This document shows positions 43,042-51,285 of a stretch of 64,000 bases of DNA, piece after piece. The position numbers and the translations under genes were made by a program. The notes beneath the pieces were generated by a model. The model saw nothing but the letters and a program-made list of their open reading frames with translations, was not told the DNA's origin and made no database searches. The stretch lies in assembly GCA_015059845.1 (NCBI GenBank), contig SUZR01000006.1, forward strand, positions 1-64,000. The letters are read 5' to 3'. The DNA is from Rikenellaceae bacterium. GTDB taxonomy: Bacteria > Bacteroidota > Bacteroidia > Bacteroidales > Rikenellaceae. Position 1 is the first letter of the stretch. Each line of letters starts with the position of its first letter.

Positions 43042-44220
43042 CTATCTCAATTTATCTATTGCCTCTTTTAATTGTGACATCGCCTGCTCCAATACGGCAC
43101 GTTGCGTGCCGACATTAAGGCGTGTGTGCTGCTCGCCGCCAATGCCGAACATCGCACCATCGTTAATTGCAAGATGCGCATCGTTGACAAGCATATCAAT
43201 CAGCTTCTCGTGCTCAAGACCCAGCGCCGAAAAGTCGAGCCATACAAGATACGACGCCTGCGGTTTTATGGCACGCACCTCGGGGATGTTAGCCTTCAGA
43301 TACTCATCCACGAAGTCGATGTTGGACTCTATGTGTGAAAGCATCTGCTGTCGCCACTCCTCACCTTCGCTAAAGGCCGCCTCGGTGGCAACCATTGCAA
43401 AAATTGTAGCCATATCCATCTCGTTGGCCGTAAGCCACGCGAAGAATTTTTCGCGCAAAGCCTCATCGGGCACAATGGCGTACGAGCTTACTATGCCCGC
43501 TATGTTGAAGGTCTTGGATGGTGCGCCAAAGGTAATACTGCAACGCGCTGCATTCTCCGAAACCGATGCAAACGGAATGTGTTTGTTCCCGTAGAGAGCC
43601 ATATCGCAGTGAATCTCGTCGGAGATAACTATCAAGTTGTGCTTCACGGCAATGTCGGCCAGGCGGGCAAGAGTTGCCTTGTCCCACGTGATACCGATGG
43701 GGTTGTGCGGGTTGGCGAGAATAAGTATTCGGCACTTGTCGTCAATCACCTGCTCCAGCTGCTCGAAATCCATCGTGTAGCTATCACCCTCGTGGCGCAG
43801 AGGATTCATCACAATTTCGCGGCCATTATGTTCAGGCACAAGGCGGAAGGGGTGATATACGGGTGGCTGGATAATAATCTTATCGCCAGGCTGTGTGAAT
43901 ACATTTACAACCATACCGATACCCTTTACAATGCCGGGAATGTAGCGCATCCACTCGCGCTCTACCGGCCAACCGTGATGGCTACGAATCCAATTAACTA
44001 CACTCTGCCAATAGCCGTCATATTGCACGGGATAACCCAATACGGGGTGGTCAAGGCGCCTCTTGAGTGCATCAATAATAAAGTCGGGCGTTGCAAAATC
44101 CATATCGGCAACCCACAACGACAATAGGTCATTGCGGCCATACATATCTTTCAGTGCATCGAACTTTACGCAGTGTGTACCGCGGCGGTCGATGGGGGCG
44201 TTGAAGTCGTAAATCTTCAT
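43042..44220 (-). CDS. MalY/PatB-type PLP enzyme (cystathionine beta-lyase-like)
   Basis: This fold-type I PLP enzyme belongs to the MalY/PatB group, whose members cleave C-S bonds (cystathionine beta-lyase) or act as aminotransferases. It shows the N-terminal RRGTHCVKFDALKDMYGRNDLLSLWVADMDFATPDFI, the ANPHNPIGITW motif, SDEIHCDMALYG with the cofactor Asp, and the PLP-binding lysine in APSKTFNIAG. It has 392 residues. It follows the LuxC-like gene after a single base, so the two may share a transcript. The choice between lyase and aminotransferase cannot be made from sequence alone. Confidence 0.88.
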   Translation of the reverse strand: MKIYDFNAPIDRRGTHCVKFDALKDMYGRNDLLSLWVADMDFATPDFIIDALKRRLDHPVLGYPVQYDGYWQSVVNWIRSHHGWPVEREWMRYIPGIVKGIGMVVNVFTQPGDKIIIQPPVYHPFRLVPEHNGREIVMNPLRHEGDSYTMDFEQLEQVIDDKCRILILANPHNPIGITWDKATLARLADIAVKHNLIVISDEIHCDMALYGNKHIPFASVSENAARCSITFGAPSKTFNIAGIVSSYAIVPDEALREKFFAWLTANEMDMATIFAMVATEAAFSEGEEWRQQMLSHIESNIDFVDEYLKANIPEVRAIKPQASYLVWLDFSALGLEHEKLIDMLVNDAHLAINDGAMFGIGGEQHTRLNVGTQRAVLEQAMSQLKEAIDKLR

Positions 44221-44221
44221 A

Positions 44222-45205
44222 TTATATTGAGGTTAAAAATTTCATTACATCTACTCCGTCGGCATAATCCGTAAGTGTGGGGTATTGTGCTCGACCAAAG
44301 GCTACGGCACGCGGATGAAGGGGCTCTCGGCAAACTACGCATTGCAGAGAGTTGTCGTTCTGCGTGAGCCAATCTTGCACCTCCTCTATCTCGTCGTAAT
44401 AGCAGTAATTTATTTGGCTTATGTTGGGCGAGAACCCTGCATCTTCCACTGCAATGCACTCCCCAAAATCCAGGAACGGTTGTCCCATCATCTGCCGCAT
44501 AGCCTTGCAATGCAGATAATTGCCGTGATACATCGGATTCATCTTCGGGGCTCGAAGCTCCAACTGCTTGCCGCGTGGCAGAAATATCAGCGATACATTG
44601 CGACAACCCAAGCCGTTGTATGTAAATATATCATCTTGCAACCCCTGCAGCTCCCGCTCGTTCTCCTCACCCGTCAGAACAGCCACCGAATGGCGGCTGC
44701 CGCGAATCAGTGTCGGTATTGTTGCATAGCGAGTGCGGAAATGCCGAGCTGCCTCATCGCCTCCCGTAGCAATCACCATATCGTAATCGGCCTCGGGCGC
44801 ATAATCATAAACGGGAATTGCAGGCGATATATTTCGCAGAGTATCAATCGTGTAGTTGGTAAGGCTGCGGTCCTTGCTGGATGGCTTTACGAAGACATTG
44901 TGGCCACATATCAGGGCGCACATCATATCAAAAAAGCCCACAAGTGGAATATTGCCCGCCATAATAATGGCTACGTTGCGTGATTGTACGGCTTGCGGAT
45001 ATGCTTTTATCCACGCGATAAGTTTCTCGCGGTCGAGATACTCCTCGCATATTGCATCTATGGCACGAAGAATATCCGTCTGCGTAAACCACTCATTCTC
45101 GGCAATGGCCGTCTGGAGGGCTCTTTTCGAGCGCTCATCCTCTCCAAAATGCCGCAGGCGTCTGCCCAGCTCTACGAATATCTCAATCCGATTCTCCATT
45201 GCCAA
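44222..45205 (-). CDS. LuxC-like acyl-CoA reductase
   Basis: This protein resembles the LuxC acyl-CoA/acyl-protein reductase domain, an aldehyde-dehydrogenase-fold enzyme that makes fatty aldehydes with NADPH. Visible are VKPSSKDRSLTNYTIDTLR, the nucleotide-binding YDMVIATGGDEAARHFRTRYATIPTLIRG, and the likely catalytic cysteine in NGLGCRNVSLIFLP near residue 200. It has 327 residues, shorter than Vibrio LuxC. No luxE, luxAB or acyl-carrier partner adjoins; its neighbour is a MalY-type PLP enzyme. Translation may start two codons downstream at MENRIEIF. The physiological substrate is unknown. Confidence 0.85.
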   Translation of the reverse strand: MAMENRIEIFVELGRRLRHFGEDERSKRALQTAIAENEWFTQTDILRAIDAICEEYLDREKLIAWIKAYPQAVQSRNVAIIMAGNIPLVGFFDMMCALICGHNVFVKPSSKDRSLTNYTIDTLRNISPAIPVYDYAPEADYDMVIATGGDEAARHFRTRYATIPTLIRGSRHSVAVLTGEENERELQGLQDDIFTYNGLGCRNVSLIFLPRGKQLELRAPKMNPMYHGNYLHCKAMRQMMGQPFLDFGECIAVEDAGFSPNISQINYCYYDEIEEVQDWLTQNDNSLQCVVCREPLHPRAVAFGRAQYPTLTDYADGVDVMKFLTSI

Positions 45206-45216
45206 AAATCTTTATA

Positions 45217-45224
45217 CAAAGATA
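45217..45224 (-). promoter_or_regulatory. Possible -7 element of the LuxC-like operon
   Basis: The minus strand reads TATCTTTG 12 bases before the start codon. It follows the terminator of the upstream gene, supporting a new transcription unit; the -33 element is unclear. Confidence 0.45.
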
Positions 45225-45234
45225 AGAATTAAAA

Positions 45235-45262
45235 CGAAAAAACCGCACTACGGCGGCTTTTT
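45235..45262 (-). terminator. Terminator of the rpe-to-metallopeptidase run
   Basis: On the minus strand AAAAAGCCGC pairs with GCGGTTTTTT (one G-T pair) over CGTAGT, followed by more T. Confidence 0.75.
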
Positions 45263-45265
45263 CTG

Positions 45266-45823
45266 TTATCGTATTACATATTGTCGTAACTCCTTCGCAA
45301 GTTCCCGTTCGCGACCCTCGGTAAACTCATTTACCAGGGCGTGAAAGCGTGGCGAGTGGTTGAGGTGTACGGTGTGGCACAACTCGTGGATAATTATGTA
45401 GTCGCGCAGATGTTCGGGGAGCGTCATAAGGTATAGGCTCAACGATATATCTCCACGTGCGGTACACGAGCCCCACTTTGTCCGCGCAGCACGAATCGTC
45501 ACCTTACCATATTTTAGCCTATATCGTGTGGCCAGTTCGGCAACACGTTGGGGTAGCGTGGCCTTTGCCTCGGAGCGCATACGTTCGATATCCTCCTTGG
45601 TGGGCGTGGGAACACTTCGTCGCTCGGCATACTTTGCCATTGAGGCCCTTACCCACTCGGATTTGCTCTCCAGGAAGGCCAATGCCTTTCGCTTTGAGAT
45701 GTATGGCGGAAAGGATAGGCGTACCTCGCCCGAAGGCCTTACCGAGATTGTCGTGCGCGTAGAGCGACGTGTGCAAGAGATTGTTATATCACCTAATGTC
45801 GGGTGGCGAAAAACCTCTTTCAT
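45266..45823 (-). CDS. YgjP/WLM-type metallopeptidase (DUF45)
   Basis: This is a zinc metallopeptidase-like protein of the YgjP/DUF45 family with the site HELCHTVHLNHSPRFH near residue 145, where two histidines and a downstream His would bind zinc and Glu would be catalytic. The conserved KTKWGSC-type segment appears as RTKWGSCTARGDISLSLYLMTLP. It has 185 residues. Its start lies one base from the rlmB stop. Cellular substrates of the family are poorly defined. Confidence 0.88.
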   Translation of the reverse strand: MKEVFRHPTLGDITISCTRRSTRTTISVRPSGEVRLSFPPYISKRKALAFLESKSEWVRASMAKYAERRSVPTPTKEDIERMRSEAKATLPQRVAELATRYRLKYGKVTIRAARTKWGSCTARGDISLSLYLMTLPEHLRDYIIIHELCHTVHLNHSPRFHALVNEFTEGRERELAKELRQYVIR

Positions 45824-45824
45824 A

Positions 45825-46556
45825 CTATCCTATGCGCTGGCGCACAACCTCAAAGAGCATAACAGCTGCGGCAGCCGACACGTTCAGCGACTCGATAGCG
45901 CCGATAAGCGGAATTGCAAGCTGCTCGTCGCAAAGCTTAAGCACCTCCTTTGAGATACCAGTATCCTCGGCGCCCATAATGATTACAGTTGGCTTACGGA
46001 AATCGGCGTCGTAGATGAGCTTGCGGCTCTTCTCGGTAGCAGCTACGGCCTGGAAACCCTCGGCCTGCAACGCCTTGATTGTATTGCGCAACGAGCCTAC
46101 GCGGCATACAGGAATACGGCTCAACGCACCAGCCGATGAACGCATAGCCTCCGAATTTACGGGAGCAGAGTTCTTTAGCGGCGTGATAAGTCCGTGCGCA
46201 CCGGCACACTCGGCCGAGCGGGCGATAGCTCCGAAGTTACGCACATCGGTAACACCATCAAAGAGCATAATGAGTGGCGTCTCATCCTCGGGAACACGCT
46301 CCAGAATGTCGCTAAGCTCTACGTACTCGATGGGGGCAATCTGTGCCACCACACCCTGATGGTTGAGCTTCGTGAGGCGGTTGAGCTTCTCTACGGGCAC
46401 CTCCTGAATACGTATGCGGTGACGGAATGCGAGGTCGCGCAGTTCGGTCATAAGCTGTCCCTCAGCACCCTTGCGGATGTAAAGACGCTCAATCTGTTTT
46501 CCAGTCTGAATGGCCTCAGCCACGGGGCGGATGCCAAAAACAATGTCGTTTGCCAT
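45825..46556 (-). CDS. rlmB: 23S rRNA 2'-O-methyltransferase RlmB (TrmH/SpoU family)
   Basis: It is a SPOUT methyltransferase of the TrmH family. It has an N-terminal RNA-binding substrate domain (FGIRPVAEAIQTGKQIERLYIRKG), then motif 1 DVRNFGAIARSAECAGAHGLI, motif 2 IIMGAEDTGISKEVLKLCDEQLAIPL and motif 3 ESLNVSAAAAVMLFEVVRQR in the trefoil knot. It has 243 residues. RlmB methylates G2251 of 23S rRNA in E. coli; a related specificity is possible. It lies between the ABC-F and metallopeptidase genes with one-base gaps. Confidence 0.92.
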   Translation of the reverse strand: MANDIVFGIRPVAEAIQTGKQIERLYIRKGAEGQLMTELRDLAFRHRIRIQEVPVEKLNRLTKLNHQGVVAQIAPIEYVELSDILERVPEDETPLIMLFDGVTDVRNFGAIARSAECAGAHGLITPLKNSAPVNSEAMRSSAGALSRIPVCRVGSLRNTIKALQAEGFQAVAATEKSRKLIYDADFRKPTVIIMGAEDTGISKEVLKLCDEQLAIPLIGAIESLNVSAAAAVMLFEVVRQRIG

Positions 46557-46557
46557 A

Positions 46558-48486
46558 TTATTGGTTTTCAGTTATTTCTAATTCGTATGACGCCTTCTCC
46601 CACTCGTGCATCTGGTGGTCGTACTGCGTCTTTAAGTCGTTATAAGCGGCGTAGTCAGCCTCGTTATACTCTGTTGCCGTAGCAAATTTCTCGTCGTAGG
46701 CCGCAATCTTTTCTTCTATCTCAGCCAACTCAGCCTCAATCGTCTCAACAGCTTTGCGCAACTTACGCAGTAGCTTCTCCTGTTCCTTCTTCTGCTCGTA
46801 CGATAGTTTGCCTGTAGAGTTCTCTTTGGGTGCTGCGACTGCAGGCGTATCCTTACGCTCAATCTCTTGCAGGGATTCCACCTTGCGTTTCTCGAGGAAG
46901 TAGTATATTCCACCCAAATACTCCTTCACGCCACCATCGCGGAACTCGTAAATGCGGTCAACAATGCCGTCCAGAAAATCTCGGTCGTGCGACACAAGAA
47001 TCACCGTTCCGTCATACTTCTGCAAGGCACGCTTCAGAATATCCTTCGAGCGCATATCCATATGGTTTGTCGGCTCGTCAAGCACCAGCAAGTTATACGG
47101 CTCAAGCATCAGTCGGGCCATCGCCAAGCGCGAACGCTCACCGCCCGACAACACCTTTACCTTCTTGTCAATATCCTCTCCGCGGAACAGAAAAGCTCCC
47201 AGAATATCTCTCAGTCGTGTGCGAATATCGCCAACGGCCACACGGTCCAAAGTGTCAAAAACGGTAAACTCGCCATCCATCAAATCGTCCTGATTCTGTG
47301 CATAGTAACCGATATTTACATTCGCTCCGAGCTTTATTGTACCCTCCGTCTGCTCCAGCTCGCCGATAATCATACGCGCCATCGTGGTCTTACCCTCGCC
47401 ATTACGGCCAACAAAGGCTATTTTCTGGCCACGCTCCAGCGTGAATGTAAAGTCCGAGAAGATACGCTTCTGCCCAAAAGCCTTACCCACCTCCTTAATC
47501 TCGGCCACAATCTGTCCTGAGCGGGGTGCGGGCGGGAACTTAATGTTGAGTGTTGCCAAATCCTCCTCCTCGACCTCTATGCGCTCCAGACGCTCCAGCT
47601 GCTTGATACGCGACTGCACCTGATTGCTCTTGGTGGGCTTGTAGCGGAATTTCTCAATAAACTCCTCGGTCTTCTCAATCATTCGCTGCTGATTCTCGTA
47701 TGCGGCCATCTGCTGTGCGCGGCGCTCGGCACGCAGCTCAACAAACTTTGAATAGGGCACTTTATAGTCGTATATATGCCCCAGCGAGAGCTCCACCGTG
47801 CGTGTTGTCACGTTGTCCAAAAAGGCGCGGTCGTGTGAGATGAGCAGCACCGCACCGTTGTAGTTACGCAGATACTCCTCCAGCCACTGAATACTCTCAA
47901 TATCAAGATGGTTTGTAGGCTCGTCAAGCAGAAAAATCGAGGGACGGCGCAGAAGCAACTTCGCCAACTCGATACGCATACGCCAGCCTCCCGAAAACTC
48001 ACTTGTGGCACGGTCAAAATCCGTACGCTTGAATCCCAAGCCTAACAGCGTCTTCTCGATGTCGGCTTCGCGCGTATCTCCGCCCAAGATATGGTAGCGG
48101 TCCTGCGCATCGTTCAGGCGGTGCAGGAGAGTTTCGTACTCCTCCGATTCGTAGTCCGTGCGTTCGGCAATCTCGGCCGTGAGAGATGCAATCTCCGCCT
48201 CAAGACGCAGCACTTCGTCAAATGCCTTCTCTGTTTCGGCCTTGAGCGTGGTGGTGTCGGCCACACGCATCTGCTGCGGTAGGTAGCCAATAGTACACTC
48301 GCCATTGATGGTTACAGCACCCTCGGTGGGTTGCTGCTCGCCAATGATAATGCGCAAAAGTGTTGTCTTGCCTGCTCCATTCTTGCCGACAAGGCCTATG
48401 CGGTCCTTCTCGTTAATCAGAAACGAGATATTGTCAAACAGCGTCCAGCCTCCGTAGCTGACCGTTAAGTTATCTAATGAAATCAT
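46558..48486 (-). CDS. ABC-F family ATPase (translation factor type)
   Basis: This soluble protein has two fused ABC domains and no membrane part. The Walker A motifs are GKNGAGKTTLLR and GRNGEGKTTMAR, the signatures FSGGWRMRIELAKLLL and LSGGERSRLAMARLML, and the Walker B regions LLDEPTNHLDI and VLDEPTNHMDM. A P-site tRNA-interaction linker lies between them (about residues 240-310), and a C-terminal coiled coil (KLLRKLRKAVETIEAELAEIEEKIAAYDEKF) resembles that of Uup. ABC-F proteins act on stalled ribosomes. Some protect against antibiotics, but the housekeeping Uup-like layout makes resistance unlikely. It has 642 residues. Confidence 0.93.
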   Translation of the reverse strand: MISLDNLTVSYGGWTLFDNISFLINEKDRIGLVGKNGAGKTTLLRIIIGEQQPTEGAVTINGECTIGYLPQQMRVADTTTLKAETEKAFDEVLRLEAEIASLTAEIAERTDYESEEYETLLHRLNDAQDRYHILGGDTREADIEKTLLGLGFKRTDFDRATSEFSGGWRMRIELAKLLLRRPSIFLLDEPTNHLDIESIQWLEEYLRNYNGAVLLISHDRAFLDNVTTRTVELSLGHIYDYKVPYSKFVELRAERRAQQMAAYENQQRMIEKTEEFIEKFRYKPTKSNQVQSRIKQLERLERIEVEEEDLATLNIKFPPAPRSGQIVAEIKEVGKAFGQKRIFSDFTFTLERGQKIAFVGRNGEGKTTMARMIIGELEQTEGTIKLGANVNIGYYAQNQDDLMDGEFTVFDTLDRVAVGDIRTRLRDILGAFLFRGEDIDKKVKVLSGGERSRLAMARLMLEPYNLLVLDEPTNHMDMRSKDILKRALQKYDGTVILVSHDRDFLDGIVDRIYEFRDGGVKEYLGGIYYFLEKRKVESLQEIERKDTPAVAAPKENSTGKLSYEQKKEQEKLLRKLRKAVETIEAELAEIEEKIAAYDEKFATATEYNEADYAAYNDLKTQYDHQMHEWEKASYELEITENQ

Positions 48487-48489
48487 CTA

Positions 48490-49140
48490 CTATGCCTCCA
48501 ACATCTTTACAATCTCCGCCGCGGGGTCTGCAGCACCAAACACCGCACTACCTGCAACCAAAGCCTCAGCACCAGCCGCGAACACCTCACCAGCATTCTT
48601 CGATGAGATACCTCCATCAACTTCAATCAGGAACTTCGCACCCAGCTCCTGACGCATAGCGGCCAGCTCACGAATCTTATCCAGCGAGCCGTCAATAAAC
48701 GACTGGCCTCCAAAGCCTGGCTCAACGCTCATCACAAGTACCAAATCGACCTTGGCGAGAATATCCTTCAGTACGCTTGCCTCAGTCTTGGGCTTGATTG
48801 AGATGCCCACCTTCGCGCCCGCCTCACGGATAGCAGCAATACAGCCGTCGATATCCTCGGTAGCCTCATAGTGGAATGTAACGTAGTCGGCACCAGCCTC
48901 CACGAAACGCTTCACATACTTCTCGGGCTCGACAATCATCAAGTGTACATCCAGCACCTTTGTTGTGGCCTTGCGGATAGGTTTCATTACGGGGAATCCA
49001 AACGAGATGTTGGGAACAAATACTCCATCCATCACATCGATGTGTACCCACTCCGCAGCACTGCGGTCAATCATCTTGGTATCGCGTTCGAGGTTGCCGA
49101 AGTCGGCCGACAACATCGAGGGAGAAATTATACGTGTCAT
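48490..49140 (-). CDS. rpe: Ribulose-phosphate 3-epimerase
   Basis: This pentose-phosphate enzyme interconverts ribulose-5-P and xylulose-5-P. The TIM-barrel protein has SPSMLSADFGNLERD, HIDVMDGVFVPNISFG with metal-binding His and catalytic Asp, VHLMIVEPEKYV, VMSVEPGFGGQSFI and EVDGGISSKNAGEVFAAGAEALVAGSAVFG. It has 216 residues, normal length. It is followed after three bases by the ABC-F gene. Confidence 0.96.
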   Translation of the reverse strand: MTRIISPSMLSADFGNLERDTKMIDRSAAEWVHIDVMDGVFVPNISFGFPVMKPIRKATTKVLDVHLMIVEPEKYVKRFVEAGADYVTFHYEATEDIDGCIAAIREAGAKVGISIKPKTEASVLKDILAKVDLVLVMSVEPGFGGQSFIDGSLDKIRELAAMRQELGAKFLIEVDGGISSKNAGEVFAAGAEALVAGSAVFGAADPAAEIVKMLEA

Positions 49141-49144
49141 AGTT

Positions 49145-49651
49145 TTATATTTTATCTTTTATATATTCAACTAAATCATCGCGCTTATGGCAATTGAAAA
49201 CCACTTTCTTATCGTTGGTTGTAATTAGCACAAGCTCACTATGTTGTGTTGCGTACATATAGTAGTTGCCGAGGGTTTTATTATTAAACAGACCTACATA
49301 TCCTCCTGCGCCATCGCTTGCCATTCTGCGTGTGGAACGACCTATAACGGCAGGCTCAATGCACTCAATGCTGATTATCTCCGAGTATGGAATAACCTTG
49401 CGACCAATAATATTTTTTATACATATCTCCGTCTGGTTATACTTTACATATAACGGAGTCATACTCATAAGGTATATATTCGCAATGACGAGGAAGATAG
49501 CTATGGTCACAGCGCCAATCCTCTTTAAGCGCGAGTCGGTGTCGATATACTCCTTGTAGAGGTATAGCAACGATGCGATGATTATTATCGCATAGATAAT
49601 CGTTGTCACAATCGTATCGTTCGACCACTCGAAAAATATCCTCTCGTTCAT
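49145..49651 (-). CDS. Membrane protein with bacterial PH-like domain
   Basis: The 168-residue protein has two N-terminal membrane helices (TIVTTIIYAIIIIASLLYLY and IGAVTIAIFLVIANIYLM) and a soluble C-terminal domain with the strand pattern of bacterial PH domains (YVKYNQTEICIKNIIGRKVIPYSEIISIECIEP). A Gly-rich loop (RRMASDGAGGYVGLFNNKTLGNYYMYAT) and a final helix (KRDDLVEYIKDKI) follow. No function is known. It lies directly upstream of rpe with a gap of four bases and may head the minus-strand transcript. Confidence 0.7.
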   Translation of the reverse strand: MNERIFFEWSNDTIVTTIIYAIIIIASLLYLYKEYIDTDSRLKRIGAVTIAIFLVIANIYLMSMTPLYVKYNQTEICIKNIIGRKVIPYSEIISIECIEPAVIGRSTRRMASDGAGGYVGLFNNKTLGNYYMYATQHSELVLITTNDKKVVFNCHKRDDLVEYIKDKI

Positions 49652-49678
49652 AATTTGCGATATTTACGTTTACAGCAA

Positions 49679-49686
49679 CAAAGGTA
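49679..49686 (-). promoter_or_regulatory. Possible -7 element of the PH-domain/rpe operon
   Basis: The minus strand reads TACCTTTG 28 bases before the start codon; the -33 element is not recognisable. Confidence 0.4.
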
Positions 49687-49737
49687 AGAATAATTAAGCA
49701 TTTTTATAGCCGTTATGGGGCTTAAAGAGACTTAGAT

Positions 49738-49768
49738 TTTGTGATTATATGGAAAAAAATTATATTTG
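49738..49768 (+). promoter_or_regulatory. Promoter of the first tandem barrel gene
   Basis: TTTG, a 19-base spacer and TATATTTG are an exact consensus match, giving a start near 49776 and a leader of about 20 bases before ATG 49797. It excludes the longer ORF start at 49749. Confidence 0.82.
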
Positions 49769-49796
49769 TAAACAAATATATAAATCATTTTGGACT

Positions 49797-50414
49797 ATGA
49801 AACGAATTATCATTGCATTATTGGCAGTTGTTGCTGCGATAAATGTGTCGGCTCAGGAGTTGCGCTGGGGTGTTGCCGGAGGTTTGAACTTTGCGTGGGA
49901 GCGTGCAAAAGCTGCAGGTGTAAAGGTGGCTTCTGATAGTTATATAGGTTTTCAGGTGGGAGCAAAGGCCGAGATGGATTTTTCTTCTTATCTGATTGAT
50001 GGCTTCTATCTTGAGGGTAGCTTGCTCTACAATCTTAAGGGTGGTAGTTACTCTGGTAGCCATTCAAATCTTGGCTATCTGCAGTTGCCCGTTAATCTTG
50101 GCTATCGTCTGACCTTTTCGGGCGATGTGTCGCTTTTGGGTAGCCTTGGTCCCTACTTCGGATTGGGTGTATTGGGCAAGGATGTCGAGAAGGTGAGTGG
50201 CGCAAAGGTCAAAACCGATGTGTTTGGAACACGCTTGCAGCGCTTTGACTTCGGTTTGAACTACAAACTCGGTGTTGAGGTGTGGGATCAGTGGCAATTC
50301 TATCTTGGCTTGGAACACAGCTTGTTGAATCTGGCAAAGAAGAATCTCGATGGCGAAGCACTCGGTAAGATGCATTTGGTGAATTTCTACATCGGCACGG
50401 CTTATATGTTCTAA
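49797..50414 (+). CDS. PorT-like outer-membrane beta-barrel protein, copy 1
   Basis: This 205-residue exported protein has the signal peptide MKRIIIALLAVVAAINVSAQ, which together with the promoter position fixes the start at 49797. The mature part is made of amphipathic strands like small eight-stranded barrels (RWGVAGGLNFAW, FYLEGSLLYNLKGG, LPVNLGYRLTFSG, SLGPYFGLGVLGKD) and ends AYMF. Copy 2 directly downstream has the same layout with clear sequence similarity. The family is usually annotated as outer membrane beta-barrel or PorT-family protein; the function is unknown. Confidence 0.82.
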   Translation: MKRIIIALLAVVAAINVSAQELRWGVAGGLNFAWERAKAAGVKVASDSYIGFQVGAKAEMDFSSYLIDGFYLEGSLLYNLKGGSYSGSHSNLGYLQLPVNLGYRLTFSGDVSLLGSLGPYFGLGVLGKDVEKVSGAKVKTDVFGTRLQRFDFGLNYKLGVEVWDQWQFYLGLEHSLLNLAKKNLDGEALGKMHLVNFYIGTAYMF

Positions 50415-50458
50415 ATAACCTTCCGCTCTGCAACCTACGGAGCATTATGATTTATAAA

Positions 50459-50492
50459 ATATGCGGGAATCATCGATTCTCGCATATTTTTT
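50459..50492 (+). terminator. Terminator after barrel copy 1
   Basis: ATGCGGGAATC and GATTCTCGCAT pair with one G-T position, and T6 follows after TAT. Confidence 0.88.
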
Positions 50493-50530
50493 GTATTTGG
50501 CTTCAGTGAATGTTGTTAAATACAGATGCT

Positions 50531-51163
50531 ATGAAAAAGTTATTACCATTATTATCTTTTGCTCTCTTGCTCTCGGCTACGGTGTCGGCGCAGGGGATAC
50601 GTTATGGTATTACGGGCGGAATGAACGTCGGTAATTATGCCATCGAATCGGAGAGCAGTTCGTTTACCTCCGATTCGCGTATAGGTTTTCGTGCAGGTTT
50701 CCGTATGGAGATTGGGGCGCCGTTTATCTACGACGGTTTCTACTTCCTGGGGGAGGTGCTGTTAAGCTCGAAGGGCTCGAAGCTCACGACCTCGATAGAG
50801 GATACAAGGGTGAGTATGACCTCGCGCCCGTATTATCTTGAGATTCCGTTACATATCGGCTATCACTACGCTTTCAAAAACAGTAGCTTCGGAATCTTTG
50901 GCTCGTTTGGTCCCTACTTTGGTGTAGGATTGTTCGGTACGGATAAGGTGACTGCCGGAGAGGTCAGCTCGAAGCCCGACACCTTCTCTTCGGATAATTT
51001 GAAACGCTTTGATTTCGGCCTGGGCTTGCGTGCAGGCGTTTCGATGTTTGAACACTATCGTATATATGTGGGTTATGACTGGGGCTTGGTTAACATTGCG
51101 CAGGATTCTGAGGACAAGGTCAATAACAGAAACTTCTACGTCGGAGCTGCGTATATGTTCTAA
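50531..51163 (+). CDS. PorT-like outer-membrane beta-barrel protein, copy 2
   Basis: The start at 50531 gives the signal peptide MKKLLPLLSFALLLSATVSAQ; the seven extra residues of the track entry are leader. The 210-residue protein matches copy 1 along its length: RYGITGGMNVGN, FYFLGEVLLSSKGSKL, LEIPLHIGYHYAF, FGSFGPYFGVGLFGTD, LKRFDFGLGLRAGV and the ending YVGAAYMF. It is separated from copy 1 by a terminator, so the two are probably transcribed independently after an old tandem duplication. Confidence 0.82.
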   Translation: MKKLLPLLSFALLLSATVSAQGIRYGITGGMNVGNYAIESESSSFTSDSRIGFRAGFRMEIGAPFIYDGFYFLGEVLLSSKGSKLTTSIEDTRVSMTSRPYYLEIPLHIGYHYAFKNSSFGIFGSFGPYFGVGLFGTDKVTAGEVSSKPDTFSSDNLKRFDFGLGLRAGVSMFEHYRIYVGYDWGLVNIAQDSEDKVNNRNFYVGAAYMF

Positions 51164-51193
51164 GTGTCAGGCCATATTTATTCCCTGTTACGT

Positions 51194-51221
51194 GTCGGAG
51201 AAAATATCTCCGACATTTTTT
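51194..51221 (+). terminator. Terminator after barrel copy 2
   Basis: GTCGGAGA pairs perfectly with TCTCCGAC over AAATA, followed by AT6. Confidence 0.92.
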
Positions 51222-51255
51222 GTATCTGTTAATAGCCATTGTCGGGAAAAGTGAC

Positions 51256-51263
51256 TATCTTTG
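51256..51263 (+). promoter_or_regulatory. Possible -7 element of rmuC
   Basis: TATCTTTG lies 23 bases before the rmuC start; the -33 element is not convincing. Confidence 0.4.
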
Positions 51264-51285
51264 TTCTTAACTAAACTGGATAGCG

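Noticed and set aside
46558-48486. ABC-F protein as an antibiotic resistance factor
   Set aside because: The layout with a C-terminal Uup-like coiled coil and the operon with rpe and rlmB fit a housekeeping ribosome factor.
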